Positions 53,001 through 62,989 of a DNA stretch of 64,000 nucleotides are shown one piece after another. Both the position numbers and the translations under genes were made by a program. This DNA is from Phytoactinopolyspora mesophila (GTDB lineage Bacteria > Actinomycetota > Actinomycetes > Jiangellales > Jiangellaceae). The stretch lies in the NCBI RefSeq assembly GCF_010122465.1, contig NZ_WLZY01000016.1:42239-106238 (forward strand), written 5' to 3'. A model generated the notes under the pieces. The model saw only the letters and a list, made by a program, of their open reading frames with translations, was not told where the DNA came from and made no database searches. Each line of letters begins with the position of its first letter. The first letter of the stretch is position 1.

Positions 53001-53478
53001 CCATCGCCCGAGCGGATGCCCCCAGCCCTTCGATCGTCGCGTCCCTGATGCGCCGGCGCTCGCCGGCGAGCCAGGTCTCGAATCCGGGAGCACCGGGCAC
53101 GTCCAGGCCGTCCATCAGGTCGGCTCGGACCAGCGTCCGCAGCCTCGCCACCGAGAATCTATCGCCCGCCGTGAGCAGGTTAGACAGCTCGTCGAGGTCG
53201 ACCTGCCAGTCGGCGCCCGGACCGACGTCGCGGGCCGAGACGTCGATATGCGCGCGGAGCGTCCGCCGGAGGCCGAGGAGCAGCATGCGCAGATTCGCCC
53301 TCGCCCGGTGGTCGGGCAGCTCACCCCACAGCAGCCCGGCAAGCTCCCTGCGGGAGTGTCGCTTGCCGGTGACCGCCAGGTAGCCCAGCAGCGCAGTGGC
53401 CTTCGCGTTGAGGTCGACCGGCACTCCGCCGTGGCTGACTGACGGCCGCCCCAGGACCTCGACTCGCAGCTTCCCCAT
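50029..53478 (-). CDS. AfsR/SARP-family regulator with NB-ARC and TPR domains
   Basis: A 1149-residue regulator. LRVEVLGRPSVSHGGVPVDL begins an OmpR-like winged helix (1-100), then the BTAD domain (100-240). An NB-ARC ATPase has P-loop GPGGVGKT (303-310), LLVLDNVEH and GLPLALELAA, and the C-terminal half is TPR-like helices. ATG 53478 is the family start; the frame stays open upstream. SARPs turn on secondary-metabolite operons. Here only one biosynthetic gene follows, so the target set may lie elsewhere. Confidence 0.9.
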   Translation of the reverse strand: MGKLRVEVLGRPSVSHGGVPVDLNAKATALLGYLAVTGKRHSRRELAGLLWGELPDHRARANLRMLLLGLRRTLRAHIDVSARDVGPGADWQVDLDELSNLLTAGDRFSVARLRTLVRADLMDGLDVPGAPGFETWLAGERRRIRDATIEGLGASARAMAGCDPEQALSIARDLLALDPLDEAVHRLTMELLAATGRRAAALAQFETCRLVLADELGVDPSAETVLVRDRLLREDRTSAAGYRDARPAADDADADTRRPDPDVRFAPRPFPAPAGPLVGRESETARVKALLLDEACRLLTLVGPGGVGKTRLAIGAVPDIAHAFDAVAFVSLAALPSNASPSVVAGEVAQKLGLPPWKDSPLDALRRVVARRKILLVLDNVEHLDLAELLTALLDGSPGLTVLATSRQRIGLGTEWLFDVAGLAYPDSVKDGLEDAPAAVLLAGCARQVRPGFSIADDPESVLQICQLVGGLPLALELAAQWTRSLATREVAQLIGSDLDALATNHGIVADRQRSMRSVLEATWRLLDRSQHRMLARLSVFRGGFSVDAARVVAGASPADLAGLVDRSVVRPGISSRFDLHELLRQFAASKLDEDPGNAEDARSRHAQYFASRAAAHAGEPTEQWPHTGQDGTEQALEPDLANIRAATRWLAAHGGEDELAACVHVLWHLDQRSGRFAEALGMLDAALSRPDISAARAATWHRWAGTAAFQLGRVERTIAETEAAFAALGQPLPRHRPALRLAIARECLRQVMHRLVPARPLPPGARGKEEAIIEMLSVLGNTMYNLQQPLPVAFYTLRSANAADRCHDPGAASAAYAELGHGLAMLGWHGLGRRYGELADALVARARNSDLALLGLETRALSHVANAAWADLDALVARATISAHKQAEHRLAIWHALAGVAALYQGRFADALASFGHALGGAQAFGDQFATNWCVNGLTDATLGLGGDLCGVAALQAEAVERSRDLAPPEILKSAAVLAAVRLAQGQDQAALTLARAARSTVPDVRFYPAWAMEAYSHLAQVWLALWDIAAEPRPELVSGARLACRQLDRFARAHPVARPRALWASGWLACLGGRPRRAVKTWEQSLVVAERMAMPYDQARAHAALAENAADARADEHRDRADEIVAFLRARPVYLRLRPAGYTIAAD

Positions 53479-53854
53479 CGCCACTCGCTTCCAGCCACCC
53501 GCACAGCGCAGGCACCGATGCTCCGAGCGTAGTCCGAGGTCGGCCCACCGGTGCAGGCTTGTGCGCTCTGCGTCGTACGTTTCTGGTGGTCGTCGCTGGA
53601 ATACTACGCGGTCATGGCCGATCGGATCGCCGATCCGTGGGGCCGGCGTACTGTGTACAGTCCCGGCGGCGATCACAGGTGCTGGCGGGGTGGACCTCGT
53701 AGTCATCGCGGGCGTGGGATCCGGACCAGGCTGCATCGGTGGGCTTGCGAAGATCGTATGTGACCCGGTTTCGTCATTCCTCCCGAATGAAGCATGACAG
53801 GTCGCGGACACGTGCAACGCATTCGGGTGAGCGTTTGAGGTCTCGTCAGAAGTG
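53479..53854. other. Intergenic region without gene
   Basis: 376 bp between the SARP gene start and the envelope protein gene stop. The only structure seen is the short stem CCCGAATG/CATTCGGG (53782-53789, 53820-53827). It should hold the SARP promoter, but no clear -35/-10 pair stood out. Confidence 0.5.
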
Positions 53855-55303
53855 TTACGACCAGCCCTCAAGTGCTTGGACCCAAGGTCCGAGCCTCACG
53901 TCACCGCCGTCGAGAATGTCGAGGCCCGTGGCCGAGCTTTCGTGCTCGGTGACGTCGAGCGACACGGGCTCGGCATCAGGAACGGCGGTCACGTCGATCG
54001 TCGTCGTCACATCAGGATCGTTTGCGGTCGACATGGCGCGCCACTTCAGCGGCGCCAGGATCTGCTCGCCGGGCGGGACCACAAGGCGGGCGGGGATGAC
54101 TCCAGGTGAGTACGGTTCGATCGTGATGTCCTTCTGAGCCACCCCGTCGGCGTTGCCGAACCGAATGCCCGGAGCTCCTTCGATGGCGCAGGGGCCGTCG
54201 GACACGTTACTAGCGCGCAGCGCCGCGTACCGGGCACCGGTAGCGGCGTCGGAGCCGCCGTACCGGACGTCCAGGTGCGCACTGGTGCAGGCGGGCGCGG
54301 ATGGGTCGTCGGGCCACGCCTCAACATCGGCGGGCAGGGGCAGGGAGTGTGCCTCCGGCTCCGGCGGAGAGAACGCCGAAACCCACCCTTCGGTGAGGGT
54401 GGCGTAACCCGGCTCGGAGACCGTGAAAGCTACCGGGAGCCCGATATCCGTCGCGTAATCGTGCTCCTCCAGCCATCGGCTGAGTTCCTGTGTCTCGGGG
54501 GCCTCGGCGGGCCAGGTGGCGCCGACCGAGATGTGAGGAGCGGTCGAATCGCTGAAGGAAACGGACTCGACACCAGGACGCGACGCCGCATCCACGGCGA
54601 GCCGCACCGCGTCAGCATCGGGGAGGGCGCCGTAGCCGTTGTAGTGGGTGTTGTCGCCGGCGACGTGCAGGTCGGCGGAGCGACCGAGCTCGGCGGCCAG
54701 CTCAGCCAAGGGAACCATTCCGGCAGCGTCAGCCGCAGTGATCCCGATACTGGCCGGCGGGGGCGTCACCTCCTGCTCGGACCCAGCGTCTGCGGTGTCG
54801 GCTAGAGGGGACCCGGTTCCGTACACACTCACCTGCCGCGCCCCGGCCTGCCAGATCGTGAACGCGTCGGCGATGTCGGCCGCACCTGATGCCGCCGTGT
54901 ACCGCAGCTCGAGCGGGGGTAGGGCAGCGACTCCGTTCTCGTCCTCTGATTCCCCCGCGCTCACGCGCAGGAACACTGATACGGCGTCGCGGGCCACGAC
55001 GTCTGCGGCGGGGACGAGAAGCGCGTGCGCGTTCTCCGCAGTGGCCGCGGCGTCGTCGGGAGTGAGCGTGGCATCCAGGCGCATATGGATGTCGACCTCC
55101 GACGGCTCCGGGCCGAACGTTGTCGCGACGGAGGCGGTGGACTCGCGATGCTGCATGTCGACCGACACCACGCCAGGGAGTCGCTCGGCCTCCCTGATCG
55201 CTTCGCGAAGCTCATCGAGGGCTGGCTCCCACGGACGCCACACGGCGACGGCCAGGACCACCGCAAATGGAAGTAGGAACAGTGCCGCCTTCGATCGAGT
55301 CAC
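53855..55303 (-). CDS. Membrane-anchored extracellular protein with DUF4232-like C-terminus
   Basis: A 482-residue protein starting at GTG. One N-terminal membrane helix (ALFLLPFAVVLAVAVW) is followed by a long extracellular region of alternating helices and strands and a C-terminal domain with the ALRASNVSDGPCAIEG and PGEQILAPLKW blocks seen in DUF4232-type proteins. No catalytic residues apparent. The frame is open upstream without a convincing start. Confidence 0.7.
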   Translation of the reverse strand: MTRSKAALFLLPFAVVLAVAVWRPWEPALDELREAIREAERLPGVVSVDMQHRESTASVATTFGPEPSEVDIHMRLDATLTPDDAAATAENAHALLVPAADVVARDAVSVFLRVSAGESEDENGVAALPPLELRYTAASGAADIADAFTIWQAGARQVSVYGTGSPLADTADAGSEQEVTPPPASIGITAADAAGMVPLAELAAELGRSADLHVAGDNTHYNGYGALPDADAVRLAVDAASRPGVESVSFSDSTAPHISVGATWPAEAPETQELSRWLEEHDYATDIGLPVAFTVSEPGYATLTEGWVSAFSPPEPEAHSLPLPADVEAWPDDPSAPACTSAHLDVRYGGSDAATGARYAALRASNVSDGPCAIEGAPGIRFGNADGVAQKDITIEPYSPGVIPARLVVPPGEQILAPLKWRAMSTANDPDVTTTIDVTAVPDAEPVSLDVTEHESSATGLDILDGGDVRLGPWVQALEGWS

Positions 55304-55418
55304 CGTCCGATTGTGCCAGAGCGCCTGGCTAGCAGTCCGATCGTGACGGGCACGTGCTGCTGGCTCATGCGGTGTCGACGGGTCCGCAGCGGACGGACCG
55401 GTGTGGTTGGCTAGCAGC

Positions 55419-55877
55419 ATGACCTGGCCACGTGTTGATGATCTGCGCACTATCGAGTTCGGTTCGCCGGGGGCGCTTCGAACTCAGCTCACCGACCTGG
55501 TCTTGCGCGGGCAGAAAAGAGCCACTGCCGGCCTGCGAATCGAGTACGAGGTCGACGGCGAGCGGCTCGAGCGCGTCGGAGAAGTGCTGGCTGTGCTCGG
55601 AAACGATGGCGAGCCCGTCGGCACGATCGAGGTGACGCAGGTCGACGTCGTCCCATTTGACCAGGTCACTTGGGAGTTCGCCGACGCCGAAGGCGAAGGT
55701 TTCACCGACATCGACGACTGGCGGGCGCAGCACCGGAGCTTCTGGGAGGGGTTCTCGGCCAAGCGGATTCAGGCGCATCTCGGCGACGCACAATGGTCCA
55801 TCCGTGGTGACACGGAGGTCGTCTGTGTATGGTTCCGGCTTCTCGACAGTGGGGCTTCAGCAGACGCCGCTGATTGA
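55419..55877 (+). CDS. ASCH-domain protein
   Basis: A 152-residue protein. LRTIEFGSPGALRTQLTDLVLRGQKRAT and GEPVGTIEVTQVDVVPFDQV are the ASCH beta-barrel blocks. ASCH proteins bind RNA or modified nucleosides; some hydrolyse N4-acetylcytidine. ATG 55419 chosen. Convergent with the LmeA-like gene, which begins at the next base. Confidence 0.85.
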   Translation: MTWPRVDDLRTIEFGSPGALRTQLTDLVLRGQKRATAGLRIEYEVDGERLERVGEVLAVLGNDGEPVGTIEVTQVDVVPFDQVTWEFADAEGEGFTDIDDWRAQHRSFWEGFSAKRIQAHLGDAQWSIRGDTEVVCVWFRLLDSGASADAAD

Positions 55878-56621
55878 TCACCGGGAGAGAGGCACGTCGT
55901 TGGCGCTCAGATCGACGGCGAGTCCCGTCGACTCCGCACGCGCGGAGTCGACGCTGAGGTCGTACGGCAGCGCGGGAAGTGGCACGTCCACCGATGCGGC
56001 GCTTGCCAGCTGGTCCACCTGCGCTTGAGCTTCGGCCGGGAGATCGACCGAGTTGTCAGCGGCGAGCTCAGTGACCCGCATATGGAGCGTATTGCCGTTG
56101 ATCCCCACTGAGGCGCTCCCCGCGAGAGCCACCGACGTACCCAGGACATCCACCGGCATCCGTACCGCTACCGTTTCTCTGCCCGCGGCGGACAGTTCGA
56201 GTCCGTCGAGGCCGGTGAACGCAGCGACGCTGTCGTACCCGACTATGGCAGTCCCGTCGACGCGTCCGGCATGGATCGGGCCGGATCGTTCAATCAGCGT
56301 CGACATGGGCGCGGTGACGTCGCTCGCTACGATCTCCACGTCAGACAGCTGGACCGCGTCTGCCCCGACATCGCGTAGGTGCAGCGTCACCTCGGCGTAC
56401 TCGCCCGACACAACCTGAGTCAGAAAAGGGAACCCACCGACGCTGACGTCGGGCTGGCCGCCGTTGACCTCGTAGTTGGTCAGCTCCCGGGCCACCTGGT
56501 CGGCCAATACTCGCCCGGCGATCCAGGCGCTGATCCGGTCGACCGCCACGAACAGTAGGCCCAGCACGACAAGCACGAGGAGAGTCCGTCGAAATATCCG
56601 CACAAGGGATAACTCTCTCAT
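55878..56621 (-). CDS. LmeA/DUF2993-family phospholipid-binding protein
   Basis: A 247-residue protein. An N-terminal signal-anchor helix (TLLVLVVLGLLFVAVDRI) precedes the domain starting with ISAWIAGRVLADQVARELTN and PDVSVGGFPFLTQVVSG, the DUF2993 hallmark. Relatives in mycobacteria bind phospholipid and affect lipomannan. ATG 56621 chosen; upstream frame is noncoding. Confidence 0.88.
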   Translation of the reverse strand: MRELSLVRIFRRTLLVLVVLGLLFVAVDRISAWIAGRVLADQVARELTNYEVNGGQPDVSVGGFPFLTQVVSGEYAEVTLHLRDVGADAVQLSDVEIVASDVTAPMSTLIERSGPIHAGRVDGTAIVGYDSVAAFTGLDGLELSAAGRETVAVRMPVDVLGTSVALAGSASVGINGNTLHMRVTELAADNSVDLPAEAQAQVDQLASAASVDVPLPALPYDLSVDSARAESTGLAVDLSANDVPLSR

Positions 56622-56668
56622 TGGTCTCAGGAGCGGCCGAGTGCCGCTTCGGCAAATAGTCGTGTTGA

Positions 56669-57799
56669 TCAGGGATGCAGGCGGATGAGGACTCGGTCGT
56701 GGTGGGAGGTTCCGCGTTCCATTGCGACCAGCGCCGACGGCGCCTGGTCGAGGCCGTGATAGACGAGCTCGTGTGAATACAGGGAGCCTTCGGCGAGCCA
56801 GCCCGCGGCGTGCCGGATGTAGTCGGGAAACGCCGCTAGATGCTTGCCGATCTGCACGCCATGTAGGGAGAGCTGCTTGTCGACGATTTTGTGCAGGTTG
56901 TGCGGGCCGGGGATCTGGTGGTGACAACACGAGTCATTGCCGTGGCTCACCAGCGCCGCCCGGCCGCCGGTCCGCAGAGTCTCGATCGCGGCCTCGAGCA
57001 GCGGGCCGTCGGCTGTGCCGACGTAGACGTCGACCCCATCGGGTGCGAGCCGGTTGAGTTGCCGGCTGATCGAGCCGGCGTGGTGGTCCACAACCAGGTC
57101 GTATCCGTGGACCTCGAGCGCAGTCAGCGTGTCCTCCGGTCCGCCGGCTGAGCCGATGACCTCGGATGCCCCGAGCTTGCGGGCGATCTGGCCGGCTGCG
57201 TTACCGACGGGCGTCGTCGCGTTGGCGATGAACGCGACGTCCCCGGGCTGGAGTGTTGCAGCGGTGGTCAGAGCGGCGTAGGCCGTCAGGCCCGGAATGC
57301 CGAGAACTCCGAGGTACGCCTGTGCCGGAGCGAGGTCGGTGTCGACGACGAGCGCGTCCGTGGCGTCGACTACGGCGTACTCGCGCCAGCCGAGAAAGTG
57401 CAAGACGGTGGTGCCGACGGGTATATCTTCGGATCGGGTGGTGACGACTTCGCCGACGGCCGCGCCGTCCAGGGCGGAACCCAACTGGTAGGGCGGGTGC
57501 GCCGGGGCCGGGACATTGTCCATCCGGCCACGGACATACCGGTCCACCGAGAGCCAGGTGTTTCGCACGAGGACCTGTCCCGGGCCGGGGCGCGGCGTAG
57601 ACGTGACGGCTGTTTCGAGATTCGCCGGGCTCAGGTCACCTGGCCGCGACACCAGGCGTATCTCCCGGCTGGCTGACGGTGCGACGCCGTCGGCACCCAC
57701 GGTCTCTGCCCGCTTCGGGTGGATCGTGGCCAGCAGGCCCTGCGCATCGTCCATGGGGGGAAAACGGCTGGCTGCCTGCAGCAAACTGAAGATGGTCAT
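56669..57799 (-). CDS. MDR-family NADP-dependent oxidoreductase
   Basis: A 376-residue protein of the zinc-free alkene/quinone reductase group. WLSVDRYVRGRM and FIANATTPVGNAAGQIARKLGA (nucleotide-binding region) are typical, as is the final HDRVLIRLHP. The first 45 residues are longer than usual, so an internal start is possible. The nucleotide loop has ATTPVG instead of the common AAxGxVG. Divergent from the LuxR regulator. Confidence 0.82.
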   Translation of the reverse strand: MTIFSLLQAASRFPPMDDAQGLLATIHPKRAETVGADGVAPSASREIRLVSRPGDLSPANLETAVTSTPRPGPGQVLVRNTWLSVDRYVRGRMDNVPAPAHPPYQLGSALDGAAVGEVVTTRSEDIPVGTTVLHFLGWREYAVVDATDALVVDTDLAPAQAYLGVLGIPGLTAYAALTTAATLQPGDVAFIANATTPVGNAAGQIARKLGASEVIGSAGGPEDTLTALEVHGYDLVVDHHAGSISRQLNRLAPDGVDVYVGTADGPLLEAAIETLRTGGRAALVSHGNDSCCHHQIPGPHNLHKIVDKQLSLHGVQIGKHLAAFPDYIRHAAGWLAEGSLYSHELVYHGLDQAPSALVAMERGTSHHDRVLIRLHP

Positions 57800-57984
57800 G
57801 TGGCCCTCTGCTTCTCCGTCTACGTGCCGACCGATACTTCGGTCCTGCGGCACATTACGAAGCCGAGACCGCTTTCGTCGTCATCCGTTGGTCGACCCCG
57901 GGGTGGAAGCGTGACCGAAGGGGAGTAGCAGCGGCGCCGTTACGATGGCACCCATTCAAGCCACGCACCGGGGGGAACCGAGAC

Positions 57985-60747
57985 GTGAATGGCGAGCTTG
58001 CCGGTCAGCAGGCCGGGATGTCCATGGTGGACCCGCACGAAGGGCTGCTCGCCACCAAGCTCTACATTCCACCACCGCCGCCCGGATTCGTTTCCCGTCC
58101 GCGTCTGACGAGCCAGCTCGAGGAAGGTCTGCGCGGGGCGCTGACGCTGGTGTGTGCGCCGGCCGGATCCGGCAAGACAGCGTTGTTGTCCGAGCTGAGC
58201 AGGCGACACAGGGGCAGTGCCGGATGGCTGGCGCTGGACTCGGGTGACAACGACCCCGTCCGGTTCTGGCGTCACGCCGTGGCCACGCTGGCGCCGAGCC
58301 GCCCAGGGATCGTCGAGCGCGTCGCCCCCTTGCTGGGACCTCCTGCGCCGACGACCTTCGACGGTCTCGTGACCGCTGTTGTCAATGAGCTTGCCACCGA
58401 ACCTAACCTCGTCGTGCTGGTCTTGGACGACTACCACGTGATCGATACCGAACAGGTGCACGCTTCTTTGCGATTCCTGCTGGAGCATCGGCCCTCGCAG
58501 CTGTGTGTGGTGATAGCTAGCCGCACCGAGCCACCGTTGCCGCTGGCGCGCCTTCGCGTACGCAGCGAGCTCACCGAGTTGCGTGGCGCTGAGCTGCGCT
58601 TCACTCTCGAAGAGACGGGGACTCTTCTGGGCGGCGCCTTCGATGCGAGCTTTCGGGACGAGGCGGTGGAGACGCTGCTCTCCCGCACCGAAGGGTGGGT
58701 GGCCGGTTTGCAGCTCGCCAGTGTGTCGCTGCGAAGTCAGCCGGATCTCGCCAGGTTCGTCGCTTCGTTCTCCGGCAGTCACCGCTATGTGCTCGACTAC
58801 CTGACCGAGGAAGTTCTGGACCACCAGTCCGATGTCATGCGCCGATTCCTTCTGGAAACCTCGGTGCTGGAACGGCTTTGCGGGTCGTTGTGCGACGCCG
58901 TGACGGGCCGAACCGACAGCCAGCAGATGTTGGAGGCCATCGAGCGAGCGAACCTGTTTCTCGTGCCCCTCGACGAGAACCGTGGTTGGTGGCGCTACCA
59001 CCATCTGTTCGCTGACCTGCTCCGCAACAGGTTGGACGGTGCCCGGCCGGACCGAGCAAAGGAGTTGCATCGCCGGGCCGCCGCATGGCATGAACAGCAT
59101 GGGCCGCCTGACCACGCCGTCCGGCATGCGGTGAGCGCCGGCGAGTACGTCATGGCGGCGCGTTTGATCGAGCGATACTTCGACGAGCTCTACCTGAGCA
59201 GTGAGGCGGCCACGGCGTCGCGGTGGATCGCGGCGTTACCACCTGACCTGGTCGCTTCCCGGCCACGGTTGAATCTGGTGCAGGCCGCGTTGAACCTCAT
59301 CGGAGGCCGGCTGGATGTGGTCGGGGAGTTTCTCGATGTCGCCGAGCGTGCCGAAGGCGAGGCGGCGCAGGAGCCGTTTGAGCCCTCCGTCGGCAGGGCC
59401 GCGAGCAGATTCGTCAACATTCCGGCGGCGATCGCGGTCGGGCGCTCGTACATAGCGCACCTTCACGGTGAAGGCGAGGCCGCGGTGGTGTACGCATCCG
59501 AGGCTTTGGCGGCACTCGACGACACCGATCAGATGCTGGAAGGGCTCGCGCATACGAGCAGGGCCATGGGGGTGTGGGTCCGCGGCTGGGTCGCGGAGGC
59601 ACAGCACGGTATGGAGTTTTGTGTGGGCCTGTGGCGCTCGGCCGGTCACGACGATCTCGCCATGGTGGCCTCATCGGGCCTTGGCCGTATCCACCGCGCC
59701 CGAGGGCGGCTCGACGCCGCACTGGAGACGTGCCGCACGGCGCGGCAGTCGATGACTTCGCCGGGTCGTCCGCTGGCTCCGGCAGCGGGCATCGTCCAGG
59801 TGGAGATGGCCGAGGTGGCCTATGAGCGGGATGAGTTGGAGCTGGCGGCTGAGCTGGTCAACGAGGGTTTGTCGCTGTGCCGGGAGCTTTCCTTCGCCGA
59901 GTTCATGTCGCGGGGGCTGGCGCTCCTGGCTCGGATCCGTCACGCACAGGGCGATCCCGCTGGCGCTCGCCGAGCAATGGAGATGGCCGAGAACCACTCG
60001 GACCCCGTCATTGCCGATCTGTTGAACCCGGTCCCTGCGCAGCGGGCACGGCTCTTGCTCATGCAGGGTGAGACCGCGGCTGCCGCCGAGTGGCTGGCCA
60101 GCCGGGGCGTCGGCGCCGATGACGAGCCGACCTATGCGGCAGAACCCGCGTATCTCGTGCTGGTCCGTCTCCTGCTTGTTCAGGAGCGTGCTCCTGAAGC
60201 GCTCCGGCTGCTGGACCGGCTACGCACCCTGGCGTCAGCACAGCGTCGCGATGGGAGCCTGATCGAGATCGAGGCGTTGCGGGCGCTGGGGTGGGCAGCT
60301 GTGGGCGACACCGAGGTTGCGCTTTCGGTGCTCGGTGCGTCGCTGAGCCTCGCCGTTCCCCAGGGCCACGTCCGGGTGTTCGTGGACGAAGGTGACGCGA
60401 TGCACAAACTGATCGGCCGGTTCATCGCCAACGAGCACCCGGGACAGCCATCGGTTCCGGTGAAGTATCTGGGCACGTTGACGCGAGCTTTCTCCCGGAG
60501 CTCCGGAGACGCTGCCCCCGGGGCTGCCGCGTCGTCCACCGCCGGTATCGTCACCGGCCTCAGCGAACGTGAGCTGGAGGTCCTGGTTCTGCTCGCGGCA
60601 GGCAAGCAGAACCAGGAGATAGCCAAGGAGCTCTTCGTGGCGCTGAGCACCGTCAAGAAGCACGTCACACACATCCTGAGCAAGCTTGGCGCCGCGAATC
60701 GCACCGAGGCCACGGTCCGAGCCCGCGCCCTCGGCTTGCTGAGCTAG
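57985..60747 (+). CDS. LuxR-family regulator, MalT-like (LAL)
   Basis: A 920-residue ATP-binding regulator. Walker A APAGSGKT (58-65) and LVLDDYHVID form the STAND ATPase domain. A long TPR-like middle leads to the LuxR helix-turn-helix GLSERELEVLVLLAAGKQNQ, then STVKKHVTHILSKL at the end. A GGGGGGAA site precedes GTG 57985. LAL proteins activate catabolic or antibiotic operons in response to small ligands. The divergent oxidoreductase is the nearest possible target. Confidence 0.92.
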   Translation: MNGELAGQQAGMSMVDPHEGLLATKLYIPPPPPGFVSRPRLTSQLEEGLRGALTLVCAPAGSGKTALLSELSRRHRGSAGWLALDSGDNDPVRFWRHAVATLAPSRPGIVERVAPLLGPPAPTTFDGLVTAVVNELATEPNLVVLVLDDYHVIDTEQVHASLRFLLEHRPSQLCVVIASRTEPPLPLARLRVRSELTELRGAELRFTLEETGTLLGGAFDASFRDEAVETLLSRTEGWVAGLQLASVSLRSQPDLARFVASFSGSHRYVLDYLTEEVLDHQSDVMRRFLLETSVLERLCGSLCDAVTGRTDSQQMLEAIERANLFLVPLDENRGWWRYHHLFADLLRNRLDGARPDRAKELHRRAAAWHEQHGPPDHAVRHAVSAGEYVMAARLIERYFDELYLSSEAATASRWIAALPPDLVASRPRLNLVQAALNLIGGRLDVVGEFLDVAERAEGEAAQEPFEPSVGRAASRFVNIPAAIAVGRSYIAHLHGEGEAAVVYASEALAALDDTDQMLEGLAHTSRAMGVWVRGWVAEAQHGMEFCVGLWRSAGHDDLAMVASSGLGRIHRARGRLDAALETCRTARQSMTSPGRPLAPAAGIVQVEMAEVAYERDELELAAELVNEGLSLCRELSFAEFMSRGLALLARIRHAQGDPAGARRAMEMAENHSDPVIADLLNPVPAQRARLLLMQGETAAAAEWLASRGVGADDEPTYAAEPAYLVLVRLLLVQERAPEALRLLDRLRTLASAQRRDGSLIEIEALRALGWAAVGDTEVALSVLGASLSLAVPQGHVRVFVDEGDAMHKLIGRFIANEHPGQPSVPVKYLGTLTRAFSRSSGDAAPGAAASSTAGIVTGLSERELEVLVLLAAGKQNQEIAKELFVALSTVKKHVTHILSKLGAANRTEATVRARALGLLS

Positions 60748-60783
60748 CCCGGCCACCGCGAGCCGGCTCGTTGTCGGGCGTCC

Positions 60784-62625
60784 TCAGCCGAGGCGCGTCT
60801 TCAGGCCGTCGAGCTCCGACCAGAGCAAGGTGGGCAGCTTGTCGCCGAACTTCTCGAACCACTGCGTGATGCCGGGCACTTCTGCTCGCCACTCGGCCGG
60901 ATCGACACGCAGGCAGGCTTCGAGCTGTTCGCGAGTCAGATCCAGACCGCTGGTGTCGATGGCCTCCGCGGTAGGAACGCGCCCGATGGGTGTTTCCGTC
61001 GCCGCTGCGGTGCCCTCGATGCGCTCGATCACCCATTTCAGTACGCGACCGTTCTCGCCGAAGCCGGGCCAGATGAAGCCGCCGTCCTCACCACGGCGGA
61101 ACCAGTTCACGTAGAAGATCTTGGGCAGCTTCGCGGAGTCTGCGTCTTTGCCCATGGAGATCCAATGCCCGAAGTAGTCTCCGCCGTTGTAGCCGATGAA
61201 CGGCAGCATGGCCATCGGGTCGCGCCGGACCACCCCGACCTTGCCCGCGGCGGCCGCCGTGGTCTCGGAGGAGAGGGTGGCGCCCATGAAGACCCCGTGC
61301 GTCCAGTCGCGGGCCTCGGTGACCAGGGGGATCGTCGTCGCCCGGCGTCCGCCGAACAGGATCGCGGAGATCGGCACGCCGCGGGGGTCGTCGTACTCCG
61401 GCGCGATGATGGGGCATTGTGTGATCGGGGTACAGAACCTGGAGTTCGGATGCGACGACGGCTGCGATGCGCCCTCGACATCCGGGCGCCAGCTGCGCCC
61501 CTTCCAATCGGTCAGGTGAGCCGGAGGGTCGTCGGTCATGCCCTCCCACCAGATGTCGCCGTCGTCGGTGAGCGCGACATTGGTGAAGACGCTGTTGCCC
61601 TTGTTGATGGTGCGCATGGCGTTCGGGTTGGTGTCCCAGCCGGTGCCCGGGGCCACACCGAACAAGCCATATTCCGGGTTCAACGCGTAGAGGCGGCCGT
61701 CTTCACCGAAGCGCATCCAGGCGATGTCGTCACCTAGAGTCTCGACCTTCCAACCGGGAATGGTGGGTTCGAGCATGGCGAGGTTGGTTTTGCCGCAGGC
61801 GGAGGGGAACGCGGCAGCGATGTAGCGGACGTTGCCCTGCGGCGAGGTCAGCTTGAGGATGAGCATGTGTTCGGCCAGCCAGCCTTCGTCGCGCGCCATG
61901 ACGCTGGCGATGCGCAGCGAGTAGCACTTCTTGCCGAGCAGCGAGTTGCCACCGTAGCCGGATCCGTAGGACCAGATCATGCGTTCTTCGGGAAACTGCG
62001 TGATGTATTTGGTCTGATTGCACGGCCAGGGGACGTCCTCTTGGCCAGGTTCCAGCGGCGCGCCCACCGAGTGCAGGCACGGAACGAAGTCCGCGGTGGA
62101 ACCCATCGCCTCGAGCACGTGGGCGCCCATCCGGGCCATGATCCGCATGGAGGCGACCACATAGGCCGAATCGGTGATCTCCACGCCGAACATCGGGTTT
62201 TCGGAGTTCACCGGTCCCATGCAGAACGGGATGACATACATGGTGCGGCCCTGCATGCAACCGCGGTAGAGCTCGGTCATCTCGGCCTTCATCTCTGCCG
62301 GGTCCCGCCAGTTGTTGGTCGGCCCGGCGTCGGCCTCGTCGACCGAGCAGATGAAGGTGCGTTCTTCGACCCTGGCCACATCGGAGGGGTCAGTGCGGGC
62401 CCAGAAAGAGTTCGGCTTCTTCTCGGGATTGAGGCGGACCAGCGTTCCGGCATCGACGAGTGCGTCGGTGAGCATGGCCCACTCGGCGTCGGAGCCATCA
62501 CACCAATGGATCCGCTCCGGGCGGGTAAGCTCCGCGACCTCTCGGACCCAGGCCAGCAGGCGCGGATGTGAGGTGGGAGCGTGGTCGAAATCTTGGGCGA
62601 GGCTGTGATCGGCGATAGCTGTCAT
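60784..62625 (-). CDS. pckG: Phosphoenolpyruvate carboxykinase (GTP)
   Basis: A 613-residue GTP-dependent enzyme converting oxaloacetate to PEP at the entry of gluconeogenesis. FPSACGKT (273-280) is the kinase loop with reactive Cys277. [24 protein letters not shown] and [20 protein letters not shown] are the other conserved blocks. Length equals the family norm. Convergent with the LAL regulator. Confidence 0.97.
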   Translation of the reverse strand: MTAIADHSLAQDFDHAPTSHPRLLAWVREVAELTRPERIHWCDGSDAEWAMLTDALVDAGTLVRLNPEKKPNSFWARTDPSDVARVEERTFICSVDEADAGPTNNWRDPAEMKAEMTELYRGCMQGRTMYVIPFCMGPVNSENPMFGVEITDSAYVVASMRIMARMGAHVLEAMGSTADFVPCLHSVGAPLEPGQEDVPWPCNQTKYITQFPEERMIWSYGSGYGGNSLLGKKCYSLRIASVMARDEGWLAEHMLILKLTSPQGNVRYIAAAFPSACGKTNLAMLEPTIPGWKVETLGDDIAWMRFGEDGRLYALNPEYGLFGVAPGTGWDTNPNAMRTINKGNSVFTNVALTDDGDIWWEGMTDDPPAHLTDWKGRSWRPDVEGASQPSSHPNSRFCTPITQCPIIAPEYDDPRGVPISAILFGGRRATTIPLVTEARDWTHGVFMGATLSSETTAAAAGKVGVVRRDPMAMLPFIGYNGGDYFGHWISMGKDADSAKLPKIFYVNWFRRGEDGGFIWPGFGENGRVLKWVIERIEGTAAATETPIGRVPTAEAIDTSGLDLTREQLEACLRVDPAEWRAEVPGITQWFEKFGDKLPTLLWSELDGLKTRLG

Positions 62626-62989
62626 GGTGGTCGTTCACCCTCCACTGGCGATCTGCCGTCGATGTCACCGGCCGACGGCGGGTAAGCGAAAGCCACCCGA
62701 TCCAGCCCGTTCTGGAGCGGGTGAACTTCCGCAGGTTGATTCGACCGTACGGCGGCAATCTCAGCTCGTGGAACAGTGCGGAGGGTGAAGAGGCTCACAA
62801 CCCAGCGTCAAAATACGTATAAATGGGACTTTGGTCCGTACCTCACCGGACCACGAAGTATCTTGGTCCGTACCAGTCAAGCTCGGTTTGGCCCCGGGCA
62901 GTCACGACTCGAAGCGGGGTGCATGTGCTGCCGATTTCGACTCTGCGCCGCGGGCCGGTACACTCGACACCGGTCCGGAGACGGACTGG
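62626..62989. promoter_or_regulatory. pckG upstream region with 12-bp direct repeats
   Basis: 364 bp without a gene. TTGGTCCGTACC occurs at 62831-62842 and 62863-62874, 32 bp apart (about three helical turns), with the inverted half CGGACC between them (62847-62852). A regulator of pckG could bind here. Confidence 0.5.
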
